Assembly: GCA_965199815.1 (NCBI GenBank)
Contig: CBDATE010000033.1
Location: forward strand, 62,001-126,000
Direction: 5' to 3'
DNA length: 64,000 bases
Origin: Azotimanducus sp965199815
GTDB taxonomy: Bacteria > Pseudomonadota > Gammaproteobacteria > Pseudomonadales > Azotimanducaceae
The position numbers and the translations under genes are program-made. The notes under the pieces are model-generated. The model searched no databases. It was not told where the DNA came from and saw nothing but the letters and a program-made list of their open reading frames with translations. Below are positions 1 to 8,000 of this stretch, in pieces. The stretch's first letter is position 1. The number at the start of each line of letters is the position of its first letter.

Positions 1-641
1 CGTCCGCCGGTGATGGATTCGATCAGCGATGCCACTCCTTCGCACATGGTATTCACCAGATTGGCACCCATGGCTTCGCGCGTATCGACAATGAGATGCA
101 CGACCAGCATGTCCCCCGAATCGGTTGTGTGCTGGTGAATCTCGACTTCCCGTGCGCCGCCGCCTCTGGCGAGCATCTTCGGATGCAGACTGTTGGCCAG
201 TGCGATGATCTCCCGAGTGTGCCCGGCAAGCTGCGCGCGCGCCTTCTCGATATCGGGTATCTCGACCACCTGTACCTGGCCGATTAACAGGGGGTCGGAA
301 GCCTCGGCCGTGAAGCCGCCCGAGAGCCTTGCGATGCGCGCCGCCGAGCTCAACCCCGCGACAATGGATGGCTCTTCCACCACCAGTGGCACGACGCGGT
401 CAACACCGTTGATGAGGAAGTTGAGGCCGAGCCCGAGCGGCAGCCCGAACACGCCGATGACGTTCTCGATCATGCCATCGGCGCGACCTACCCCGAGGCC
501 GGCATCGGCGAGCAGCGCCAGGTCTTCGTCAGACAGGTGGCCAAGCGCTGCGAGCGCCTGCGTACGCTGTGTCACCGAGAGCTTGAAGAAATCGGGAATG
601 CGCGATGATGGCGGCCGTGCGGCCGCGACCTGATCATTCAT
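1..641 (-). CDS. mvaA: Hydroxymethylglutaryl-CoA reductase, N-terminal part (runs off left edge)
   Basis: The minus-strand frame opens with ATG at 641 and stays open to the window edge, giving 213 residues. It reads as a class II (bacterial) HMG-CoA reductase, the enzyme that reduces HMG-CoA to mevalonate. Visible marks are IPDFFKLS near the N-terminus, then ENVIGVFGLPLGLGLNF, VEEPSIVAGLSSAARIA and, near the edge, DTREAMGANLVNTMCEG. All of these belong to the substrate-binding part of the family. The start overlaps the stop of the upstream kinase by 8 bp, with a CAGGGTG ribosome site just before it, so it is the last visible gene of a mevalonate operon. The C-terminal half is outside the window. 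Confidence 0.93.
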   Translation of the reverse strand, partial: MNDQVAAARPPSSRIPDFFKLSVTQRTQALAALGHLSDEDLALLADAGLGVGRADGMIENVIGVFGLPLGLGLNFLINGVDRVVPLVVEEPSIVAGLSSAARIARLSGGFTAEASDPLLIGQVQVVEIPDIEKARAQLAGHTREIIALANSLHPKMLARGGGAREVEIHQHTTDSGDMLVVHLIVDTREAMGANLVNTMCEGVASLIESITGG

Positions 642-1590
642 GAACGACACCCTGCATGTCCATAGCGAGTTCGAGAGGGGTGGGTGGAAGACGCAACGAA
701 GATTGTACGGTAATGTCCCACAGGGCTTGCAGAGCATCGCGTGAGGTGGACAAGGCGATACTGATGTCGCCGCCGCCGGCACCTGCCTGCTTGAACAGGA
801 TGGGTGCTCCGTACTCCACGCCCACTCCCCTGGCCTGCTCCGCCAGTAGCTGTTGTTCGGGCGTGACGATGCCGAGCCGGTGTGCGCGATCAATTTCCAT
901 CAATCTGCACTGAAACTCCTCGATGCAGGCGAGCAGGCTGTCGGCCCCTGCACGAGCCGAATCCGGAAGCCTTGATGCTGTTTCGATCAGAGCCTGCCGG
1001 TTGTGCACAGTCCGCCAACGCCGGATGGCGTGCGGTGAGCTTGCGGCGCGCGGCCAGGCAAAGGCTTGCCAGTACAGGCCCTCCGGCAGTTTGATGCCGG
1101 TCGGTGCCTGACCCTGAACATGGACAAGCGCGCCACCGCAGGTCGAGGCCGCCACATCGAAGCCGCTGCCAAGCCCGGACTGAAAGCGCCTGTGGGCATC
1201 AATGGCCAGCGCACAGATGCGCTCCTTGTTGGTGCAGTCGCCGATGATGGCAGCGATTGCGGCCACGCAGGCGGCAGCGCTTGAACCAAGCCCGAGTTTG
1301 CGCGTCCCCTCGAAGAGGTCGCTGGTGTCGATTTCGAGTTGCTGTAACAGCTCTCTGTCGCGTGTCCGTATATCGAGCCCGAGAACCTCTGCGATTGCCA
1401 GATGCAGCCGACTCGGCTCGCCCGCTCGTCGAGAAGTCCCGCCGCAGCGCGCGTGAGCGTATCTGTTGATGGCAATCACCAGCGCCGGGGCACCCTCCAG
1501 AACGGCATACTCGCCGGCGAGCAGCAGCTTGCCCGGCGCGCGCGCCGCCTGCCCGGGGGATTCCCTGTCGTTCGCAGGTTCACGCTTCAT
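634..1590 (-). CDS. GHMP-family phosphomevalonate (or mevalonate) kinase
   Basis: A 318-residue GHMP kinase. The N-terminal APGKLLLAGEYAVLEG motif and the phosphate-binding loop KLGLGSSAAA resemble bacterial phosphomevalonate kinases more than mevalonate kinases. A later GSGFDVAAS segment and the GAGGGD segment are the other conserved GHMP motifs. Its place between diphosphomevalonate decarboxylase and HMG-CoA reductase makes a role in the mevalonate route to isopentenyl diphosphate very likely. Which of the two phosphorylation steps it catalyses is an inference from motif style. Only one kinase is present here, so the other must lie outside the window. It overlaps mvaA by 8 bp and follows mvaD after about 20 bp. 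Confidence 0.8.
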   Translation of the reverse strand: MKREPANDRESPGQAARAPGKLLLAGEYAVLEGAPALVIAINRYAHARCGGTSRRAGEPSRLHLAIAEVLGLDIRTRDRELLQQLEIDTSDLFEGTRKLGLGSSAAACVAAIAAIIGDCTNKERICALAIDAHRRFQSGLGSGFDVAASTCGGALVHVQGQAPTGIKLPEGLYWQAFAWPRAASSPHAIRRWRTVHNRQALIETASRLPDSARAGADSLLACIEEFQCRLMEIDRAHRLGIVTPEQQLLAEQARGVGVEYGAPILFKQAGAGGGDISIALSTSRDALQALWDITVQSSLRLPPTPLELAMDMQGVVHE

Positions 1591-1611
1591 GCTGGCTCTG
1601 CTTCTGCGCTT

Positions 1612-2550
1612 TCAGGGACAGGCACGAAGCACCTCGAGTACGCCCGCAACCCGCTCGATGCGAGACCTCACAAGCGCTTCATTTTCGGGCGGATACACGC
1701 ATTTCACCTGCGCTCCGGCATCGCAGGTGAAAAACACCGGAACACCAGCCTCCTGCAATTCTCCGACCGCCTCGATTACCGCACATGAAGCCCGATTCAG
1801 GTAGCACAGTGCGGGGGTGCTTGATTGCATCACCGACAGCATGGCGAAGAAGCTCCAGCGCGCCGCTTGCGCCAGTGCGTCGAAATCCCGTTCTCGGACG
1901 GCATCGGTGGCCTGTGCGAAGAGCTGTCGATTGCAGCGGGTCCAGGAGCCAAAGAGTGGCGAGGTTTCGCGCCCGAGGCGCATGCCTGCGGATGAAGATA
2001 CGTGTTTGTTCTCGCGTGAACACAGCACAACAGACACGCCGAGCGGCCAGGCGCTCCAGTCGAGCAGTTTTCGCGCGTACCAGGACTCATGTGTGCCGGT
2101 CTCACCGGCAAGCACCATGAAGTCGTCGCGTACAGAGCGGGCGGCGGAGGCTGACCCGATCCGGGCAAGCAGGCTTTGTCCGGCTTCGTCAAGTTCAAGT
2201 TCGAGTAGCCGGTCGAGTGCTCTGGTGAGCGCGGCGAACCCCGAAGCTGAAGATGCCAGGCCGCTTGATGCGGGGAAGTTGCTGTGAGAACTGATGCACA
2301 GCGGTGGGATATCCAGCCTGAAATCGCGCCGCAGGGTGGCTAGCCAGTGTTCGATACGCCCGCTCGTGTCGGGTTGGCCGGAGATGATGACCCGGTCGGC
2401 TGGCCCCTCGGCTCGCTCCACAGAGGTGCGGGTTTCGAATGCGAGCAGCGGGATGGACAGTGAGGGCGTGGCAGGAATGCGCAGCGCGTCATCCTGCTTG
2501 CCCCAGTACTTGATGAGCGCGACATTGGGACGCGCAGTCGCGACGATCAA
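1612..2550 (-). CDS. mvaD: Diphosphomevalonate decarboxylase
   Basis: A 312-residue GHMP-superfamily enzyme that converts diphosphomevalonate to isopentenyl diphosphate with ATP. The N-terminal RPNVALIKYWGK motif is diagnostic. The phosphate loop reads NFPASSGLASSASGFAAL. An Arg-containing GSASAARSV segment follows, and the catalytic-type Asp sits in FFTCDAG near the C-terminus. The ATG overlaps the stop of the upstream amidase gene (ATGA, 4 bp), so the two are translationally linked. Length and motif order are normal for the family. Confidence 0.95.
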   Translation of the reverse strand: MIVATARPNVALIKYWGKQDDALRIPATPSLSIPLLAFETRTSVERAEGPADRVIISGQPDTSGRIEHWLATLRRDFRLDIPPLCISSHSNFPASSGLASSASGFAALTRALDRLLELELDEAGQSLLARIGSASAARSVRDDFMVLAGETGTHESWYARKLLDWSAWPLGVSVVLCSRENKHVSSSAGMRLGRETSPLFGSWTRCNRQLFAQATDAVRERDFDALAQAARWSFFAMLSVMQSSTPALCYLNRASCAVIEAVGELQEAGVPVFFTCDAGAQVKCVYPPENEALVRSRIERVAGVLEVLRACP

Positions 2551-3968
2551 GGATCCGGATATCCAGTGGGGGGCGTGAAGGCAAAGCCTTCGCTTTCCAG
2601 CAGGCGGGCCACCCCGATGGTAACGAGGTCGCCATACTCCGGGCCGATAATCTGAATCCCGATGGGCAGGCCCTGATCGTTGAGGCCGGTCGGCACGACC
2701 GTGGAAGGCAGGCAGGCGACACCGGAAATGCCTGCCCAGAATATCTGGTCGAAGTAGGGCATGGCCTTGCCATCAACCTCGATGCTGCGTTCGGCGAAGG
2801 GTCGATGATCGTGCTTGAACGCCGGGGTGGGAATGACCGGTTGCAGGATGATGTCGAAATCCTTGAAAAACTCGTGGTACGACCAGCGCAGATGTGCGCG
2901 CCGATTGTTGTGACGCAGCCAGTCGTAATGCGACATGGTCAAGGTGCGCAGGGTCATGGCGGCATCACTTTCGGTGTCTTCACCAAGCTCGACGACTGCT
3001 CGTTTTCTGGAGTCATACACCGCTCTCGGCACTGACCCGCCGAGAAAGGCGTTGAGCAGGCTCCGGTAGTGACGCCAGAGGGCCTCGGCTCCCACCTTCG
3101 GACGCGCTTCATGGTTGACTTCGGCACCGGCAGACCGCATGACTTCGGCTACTTGATGCACACGCGCCTCGATCTCGGTGCTGACCGGACACAAATCATC
3201 GTTTGCCCAGACTGCGACGCGCAGATCCTTCAGTCGGCGTTCTCCCAGGGTCGGGAGCGCGTAGCGGACACCGCGCGCGAGCTCGTCAGGAGCGGCAAGC
3301 AGTTGCAGTGCGAGTTCGAGGTCCTCGGCGCTGCGTGCGAGTGGCCCAACGACTGCGATGTCCGGGGGTGCCATCACGCCCGGCAGTGCGTGTCCGCGCG
3401 TGGGAATGAGCTCCCAGGTGGGTTTGTGACCAAACACGCCGCAGCAATGCGCCGGATTGCGAATGGAGCCGCCGATGTCCGAGCCCATTTCCAGTGCCGA
3501 GAAGCCCGTCGCCAAGGCGGCAGCGCTGCCGCCGGAGGAGCCTCCCGGAGTGCGCTCGGGATCGTAGGGATTGTTTGATGTGCCGTAGATGTCGTTATAG
3601 CTTTGCAGATCGCCAAGGTCGATTGGCACGTTGGTCTTGCCGAAGATTGCTGCGCCCGCCTTGCGCAGGCGCGCCACGGCTACAGCATCTTCGGGAGTGA
3701 TGTTGTTCCTGAATGCCGGGATGCCCCAGGTGGTTGGCGTACCGGCCATCTGATAGCCTTCCTTGACGGTCATGGGCAGGCCGACAAGTTCACCCTGTGG
3801 CGAAGATGCGGCCTCTCTGGCGGGCTCGATGTCAAGATGGACGACCGCGTTGATGTCCTCGTTGTAGGTGTCGATACGCTCGAGGAAATACGTCAGGAGT
3901 TCACTTGCGCTGATTTCCCGGTTCTTCAGTCGGCGCAGCAGGGAGGTTGCAGATTCGTAGGCAAGCAT
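2547..3968 (-). CDS. Amidase-signature family hydrolase
   Basis: A 473-residue amidase-signature enzyme. The Ser-cisSer-Lys catalytic triad is visible as the Lys of TVKEGY, the GGSSGGSAAALATG signature, and GSDIGGSIRNPAHCCGVFGH. Such enzymes hydrolyse amides of many kinds, and the substrate cannot be told from sequence. The frame is open further upstream, but the ATG at 3968 (MLAYESATSLL) fits the family N-terminus. It is the first gene of the minus-strand mevalonate operon, overlapping mvaD by 4 bp, which suggests co-regulation but not necessarily a pathway role. Confidence 0.85.
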   Translation of the reverse strand: MLAYESATSLLRRLKNREISASELLTYFLERIDTYNEDINAVVHLDIEPAREAASSPQGELVGLPMTVKEGYQMAGTPTTWGIPAFRNNITPEDAVAVARLRKAGAAIFGKTNVPIDLGDLQSYNDIYGTSNNPYDPERTPGGSSGGSAAALATGFSALEMGSDIGGSIRNPAHCCGVFGHKPTWELIPTRGHALPGVMAPPDIAVVGPLARSAEDLELALQLLAAPDELARGVRYALPTLGERRLKDLRVAVWANDDLCPVSTEIEARVHQVAEVMRSAGAEVNHEARPKVGAEALWRHYRSLLNAFLGGSVPRAVYDSRKRAVVELGEDTESDAAMTLRTLTMSHYDWLRHNNRRAHLRWSYHEFFKDFDIILQPVIPTPAFKHDHRPFAERSIEVDGKAMPYFDQIFWAGISGVACLPSTVVPTGLNDQGLPIGIQIIGPEYGDLVTIGVARLLESEGFAFTPPTGYPDP

Positions 3969-4200
3969 AATAGGTTGGCTGCTCTTGAGAGAGAGCGTTA
4001 GTGTAGCTGCATGGAGGGGGTGTGTGGGTTCGTTGGGGTTGACGGACAGGATAGCGTTGCTCGGCGAGCGTCGCTCGGCGATGAATTCTTGTTTCCGCAA
4101 GTGTGGTATATTCGGGCGCAAGTGCGAACCGGCCCGGGGCCGCGAGGCTTTCAGTCGCTCGCGATTCTCCTTCTTGTTGTCATATGCGAGGGAATAGACA

Positions 4201-4527
4201 ATGGCAGAGAAAGTAATAGTTGGTCTGATTGTTCTTGCGGCGCTTGTCGATGCTCTGGTGCCTCAGGCTCCCACCGAATTTCTGATGCTGGCTCTGGTGG
4301 TGCTCGGTATCGTACATGGGTACCTGAATGTGGATGCCAGTGAACCGACCGCGTATCTGGTGTTCGCAGTGGCGGCCGCGGCTGCCGGGGGCGGGGATGT
4401 GCTCGCGCATATTCACTATGCGGGCACCTATCTTGATGGCATTCTTGATGGCCTCGTCGTTGCCCTGCTTGGCGGAGTGGTGAGCGTGGTGGTCGTGAGG
4501 GCTATCAACGTTTTCCAGGACGACTGA
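4201..4527 (+). CDS. Small three-helix membrane protein of unknown function
   Basis: A 108-residue protein I do not recognise. It has three hydrophobic stretches (about residues 4-22, 27-45 and 55-104, the last long enough for two helices), an Asp-rich segment GGGDVLAHIHYAGTYLDGILD between helices, and a short charged tail FQDD. A GAGGGAAT ribosome site lies 5 bases before the ATG. It stands alone between the divergent amidase gene and the giant autotransporter and is followed by a strong hairpin, so it is probably a monocistron. An inner-membrane location is inferred. Confidence 0.75.
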   Translation: MAEKVIVGLIVLAALVDALVPQAPTEFLMLALVVLGIVHGYLNVDASEPTAYLVFAVAAAAAGGGDVLAHIHYAGTYLDGILDGLVVALLGGVVSVVVVRAINVFQDD

Positions 4528-4552
4528 GGCTCCCGGACATCTGCTCCCGAGT

Positions 4553-4572
4553 CAGGCGGCCTCGGCCGCCTG
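4553..4572 (+). terminator. GC-rich hairpin after the small membrane gene
   Basis: CAGGCGGCC and GGCCGCCTG form a perfect inverted repeat 25 bases after the stop codon. No T run follows, so it is either a weak intrinsic terminator or a 3'-end stabilising hairpin. Confidence 0.55.
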
Positions 4573-4584
4573 GCTGCCTCGCGC

Positions 4585-4660
4585 ATGGATGTGCCGCCAG
4601 ATTCAGTGTCGCGTTTCTGATTTGCGAATCTGGTCAAGTCCACGCTTGATCAGGACATGC
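4585..4660 (+). repeat. Degenerate remnant of the five-hairpin repeat element
   Basis: Pieces of the 151-bp element are recognisable in order: GATGTGCCGCCAGATTCAGTG, then TTTCTGATTTGCGAATCTG, then TCAAGTCCACGCTTGATCAG. Several stems have lost one arm. It ends only a few bases before the start of the module shared by the two surface-protein genes. Confidence 0.7.
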
Positions 4661-4666
4661 CATGTT

Positions 4667-4696
4667 TTGACGGAATCCCGGAAAGTGGGCTACTAT
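4667..4696 (+). promoter_or_regulatory. Putative sigma70 promoter of the first surface-protein gene
   Basis: TTGACG (4667-4672) and TACTAT (4691-4696) are separated by 18 bp. The same sequence recurs at 58687-58716 before the second surface-protein gene. The duplicated block between the two loci begins just before this -35 box, so the promoter is part of the shared module. Confidence 0.6.
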
Positions 4697-4727
4697 TCAA
4701 GTTTATTCTTCCGGTATATCTATATCC

Positions 4728-5018
4728 ATGATAGCGACAGGCAGCAGTGAAGTGCACTCACCGGGCTTGGCCCGTCAGGGGCTTACTCGAGGTCAGATCT
4801 TGCAAGGCTTGCAAGGACAGCCCTTGAAGTCCGTGGATATCATACCCCCCCCCCCCCCCCCCCCCCCCCCTCTCACAGGGCTTGGTCCGTCGGGGGCTTG
4901 CTCAGGGGCTGCTGCTGGCCATTCTGGTCATGGGACTCCTGCCGGGCACCGCTTCCGCACAGAGCGCTATAATTACCATAAATATCCTCGCCGGGACTGT
5001 ATCCAACGAGACCTATGA
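4728..5018 (+). other. ATG-started leader reading frame containing the poly-C run (out of frame as assembled)
   Basis: The first ATG after the promoter begins a leader (MIATGSSEVHSPGLARQG...) that enters the poly-C run as polyproline. With 26 C it leaves in the wrong frame and stops at 5018 after 96 codons. Removing one C (or adding two) would join this leader to the signal peptide and the 7.9-kb reading frame that follows. No clear Shine-Dalgarno sequence precedes the ATG, so start choice is not certain. Confidence 0.6.
4845..4870 (+). repeat. Poly-C tract of 26 bases (slipped-strand switch candidate)
   Basis: An uninterrupted run of 26 C lies 117 bases after the ATG and 12 bases before the TTG that opens the signal peptide. 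A matching 22-base run is found in the same position of the second locus (58865-58886). Runs this long are very unstable on replication, and assembled length may not be exact. Confidence 0.95.
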
Positions 5019-8000
5019 GTTCGGCGAAACAGTTTTCATTCAAGCCACATTCAACGCGCGAGCTTCAGTCACCGGTAGTCCGAGAATCCGCCTGACGATC
5101 GGCGACGAGACCCACTATGCGGAATTCTCAGAGTCCGGTGGTAATCTTATTTTCTTTTCGTACACGGTTCAGGCCGACGACCGTGACACGAACGGCATCA
5201 GCATCCCGGCCAACCCCATCGAGCTGAACGGCGGTACCATCAAGAGTGCGAGTTTAGGTACTGACCTCAATCTGAGCTATGCGGGGCTTTCAGATCAATC
5301 AGGGCACAAGGTAGATGGCAGCAAGGGGGAGGGCCTGATCTACTCGTCAGAGCCGAGTACGCTGGCCGTCGGCACCACCATTACCCCACTGACGGCGACG
5401 CCGGTCAACTTCGCAGCAGGCTCCACCTTCACCTATGCGGTGACCACCGGAACCCTGCCGCCGGGTCTCACGCTGAACACCTCCACCGGTGCCATCACCG
5501 GTGCCCCGACCACGGTGAGCGCGAGCACGGTCACCGTCACGATAACCGTCACAGCGGGCACGGGCATGGATCCGCCAACGGCAACCCGCGATATCGTCTT
5601 CCCGGCCGTGTCCGGTGCGCTGGTGTTCGACCCCGCCGCGTTGATGGTGAACGAAGGTTCGAGCGGCACCTACAGGGTGAAGCTTGCATCGCAGCCGAGC
5701 GCTGGCGTGACGGTGGCGGTGACCGGAGCGGTGGGCGAGGTGACGGTGAACCCCACCTCCCTCACCTTCACGTCCACCACCTGGAACAGCGCACAGACGG
5801 TGACGGTGACGGCGGGGCAGGACACCGACGCAAGCGACGATGCGGCCACTCTTGTCCACACTGCTACGGGCGGGGACTACGCTGGCGTGACCGGCAGCGT
5901 GGCGGTGATGGTGGATGACGATGACATACCGAACACGGCACCGAGCATCACCGACATCACCGACAAGACCGCGACCTTCGGCACGAACCTGCTGGTGGAT
6001 GTGGATGCAACGGACGCAGACGCGGGCAATACCCTGGAATACAAGGCGGCATCCGGGGACGCGACGGTGGCGACGGTGACTCCGACCACGCTGAGCGCCC
6101 ACGATGCCAACAGCCAGGTGACGGTGACTCCCGTGGGCGAAGGCACGGCAACCATCACGGTGACTGTGAACGACGGCACGGTCGATGCGACGGACACCTT
6201 TGTGGTGACGGTGAACAAGGCGGTATTGGCGAAGCCGGTGGTGACGGTGACGGCTCAGGACGGCCAGCTGACCGCGAGTTGGGCGGACGTGACGAACGCG
6301 GCGAGCTACGAGGTTCAATACAAGGAGAGCGACGACACCACATGGGTGGACAGTTCGGACGATACTTCGCCTGCCGAGATAACCGGCCTCGGTAACGGCC
6401 AGGAACACGATGTGCGGGTGCGGGCCAAGGCGGCCTCGGCCTCGAAGACCTATGCGGACAGCGAGTGGTCGGATGTTGCGAAGGGTACGCCGGTCGAGGC
6501 GGATGTGGCACCGAGCTTCGGGAGCGAAACTGTTGCGGCGCAGACATGGACGGTGGGTACGGATGTTGATGTGACGCTACCGGCGGCGACGGGAGGTAAC
6601 GGTACTGTCAGCTACGCGTTGACACCGGCGCTGCCGAACGGGATGAGCCTGGATGCGACAACGCGCAAGGTGCGTGGTACGCCCACGGCAGTAGCGAGTG
6701 CAGCCACCTACACCTGGCGGGCTTCGGACAGCGACAGTAACACCGCGAACACGGATACGGCGGCGCTCACTTTTAGCGTGACGGTGGGCAAGGGGACACT
6801 GGCGAAGCCGACTGGTTTGGCGCTGAAGACGGACAGCAAGACGCGCACCGGCTTCACGGTGACCTGGGATGCGGTGCCCAACGCCGCGGGTTACACGGCG
6901 ACAGCTGTGCAGGGGAGCAACTCCTTCACCGGCGCGGTGAGTGTGCCGAGCAGCGGCCCGGAGGCGGCGTTCAGCGGCTTGACGGCGAACACCACCTACA
7001 CAGTGACGGTGACGGCCACCGGCGATGCCAACTACGTGATGAGCGAGGCATCGGATGAGATCAATGTGACCACGGTGGCCAATCAGGTTCCGACCGTAGG
7101 CACCGCGATTCCCGACCAGACGGCGACGGTGGATACGGTCTTCGAGTACAGCTTCCCGGCCGGCACCTTCAGCGATGCGGACAGCGACAACCTCACCTAC
7201 ACAGCCACCAGATCGGACGACAGCATGCTGCCCACCTGGCTGACCTTCACCGCCAGCGAACGCAAGCTCGCGGGTACGCCACAATCCGGCGACACCGGCA
7301 CACTGATGGTGAAGGTGACGGCAAGTGACGGCATGGGCGGGTCGGTGAGTGACACCTTCGACATTGTGGTGTCCGCAGCGGCCGTGCCGAGCCTCACCTA
7401 TCCGGCACTGCCGACGACTCTGCGCGCAGGAGTACAGTTCGCGGCGCTGACACCCGCCTCGCCCGCCAACTTCGCAGCGGGTTCCACCTTCACCTATGCG
7501 GTGACCGCGGGTGACCTGCCGTCGGGGCTGGAGATTAATGCCAACACTGGTGCCATCTCCGGTACGCCGGACACACCGAAGAATACCCGCACATCTGTCA
7601 CGGTGACAGTGACCGGCACCACGGGCACGGGGATGAGCATGCAGACCGAGACGGCAACGGCGACACTGGACTTCCCGCGCATATTCCGCTTCCGGCTGCC
7701 GGTGCCGACGGTGACGCTGTCGGTGGGGAGCGGGCAGTTGACGGCCAGCTGGGGAGGAATAGCGAACGCGGATACGTACGCGTTGCAGTGGAAGGCATCG
7801 TCAGTCACGTCCTGGACAGCGGCGACGGGTGTGACCACGGTTGATCCGGCAACGCCGGGGACGGTGATCAGCGGTCTCACCAACGGGGCTACCTACGATG
7901 TGCGTGTGCGCTCCAAGGCGGCCTCGGATTCGACGACCCATATTGACGGCGATTGGTCGAGCCCCGTGCAGGGTGCGCCAATGGCTGACCCCACCTTCAG

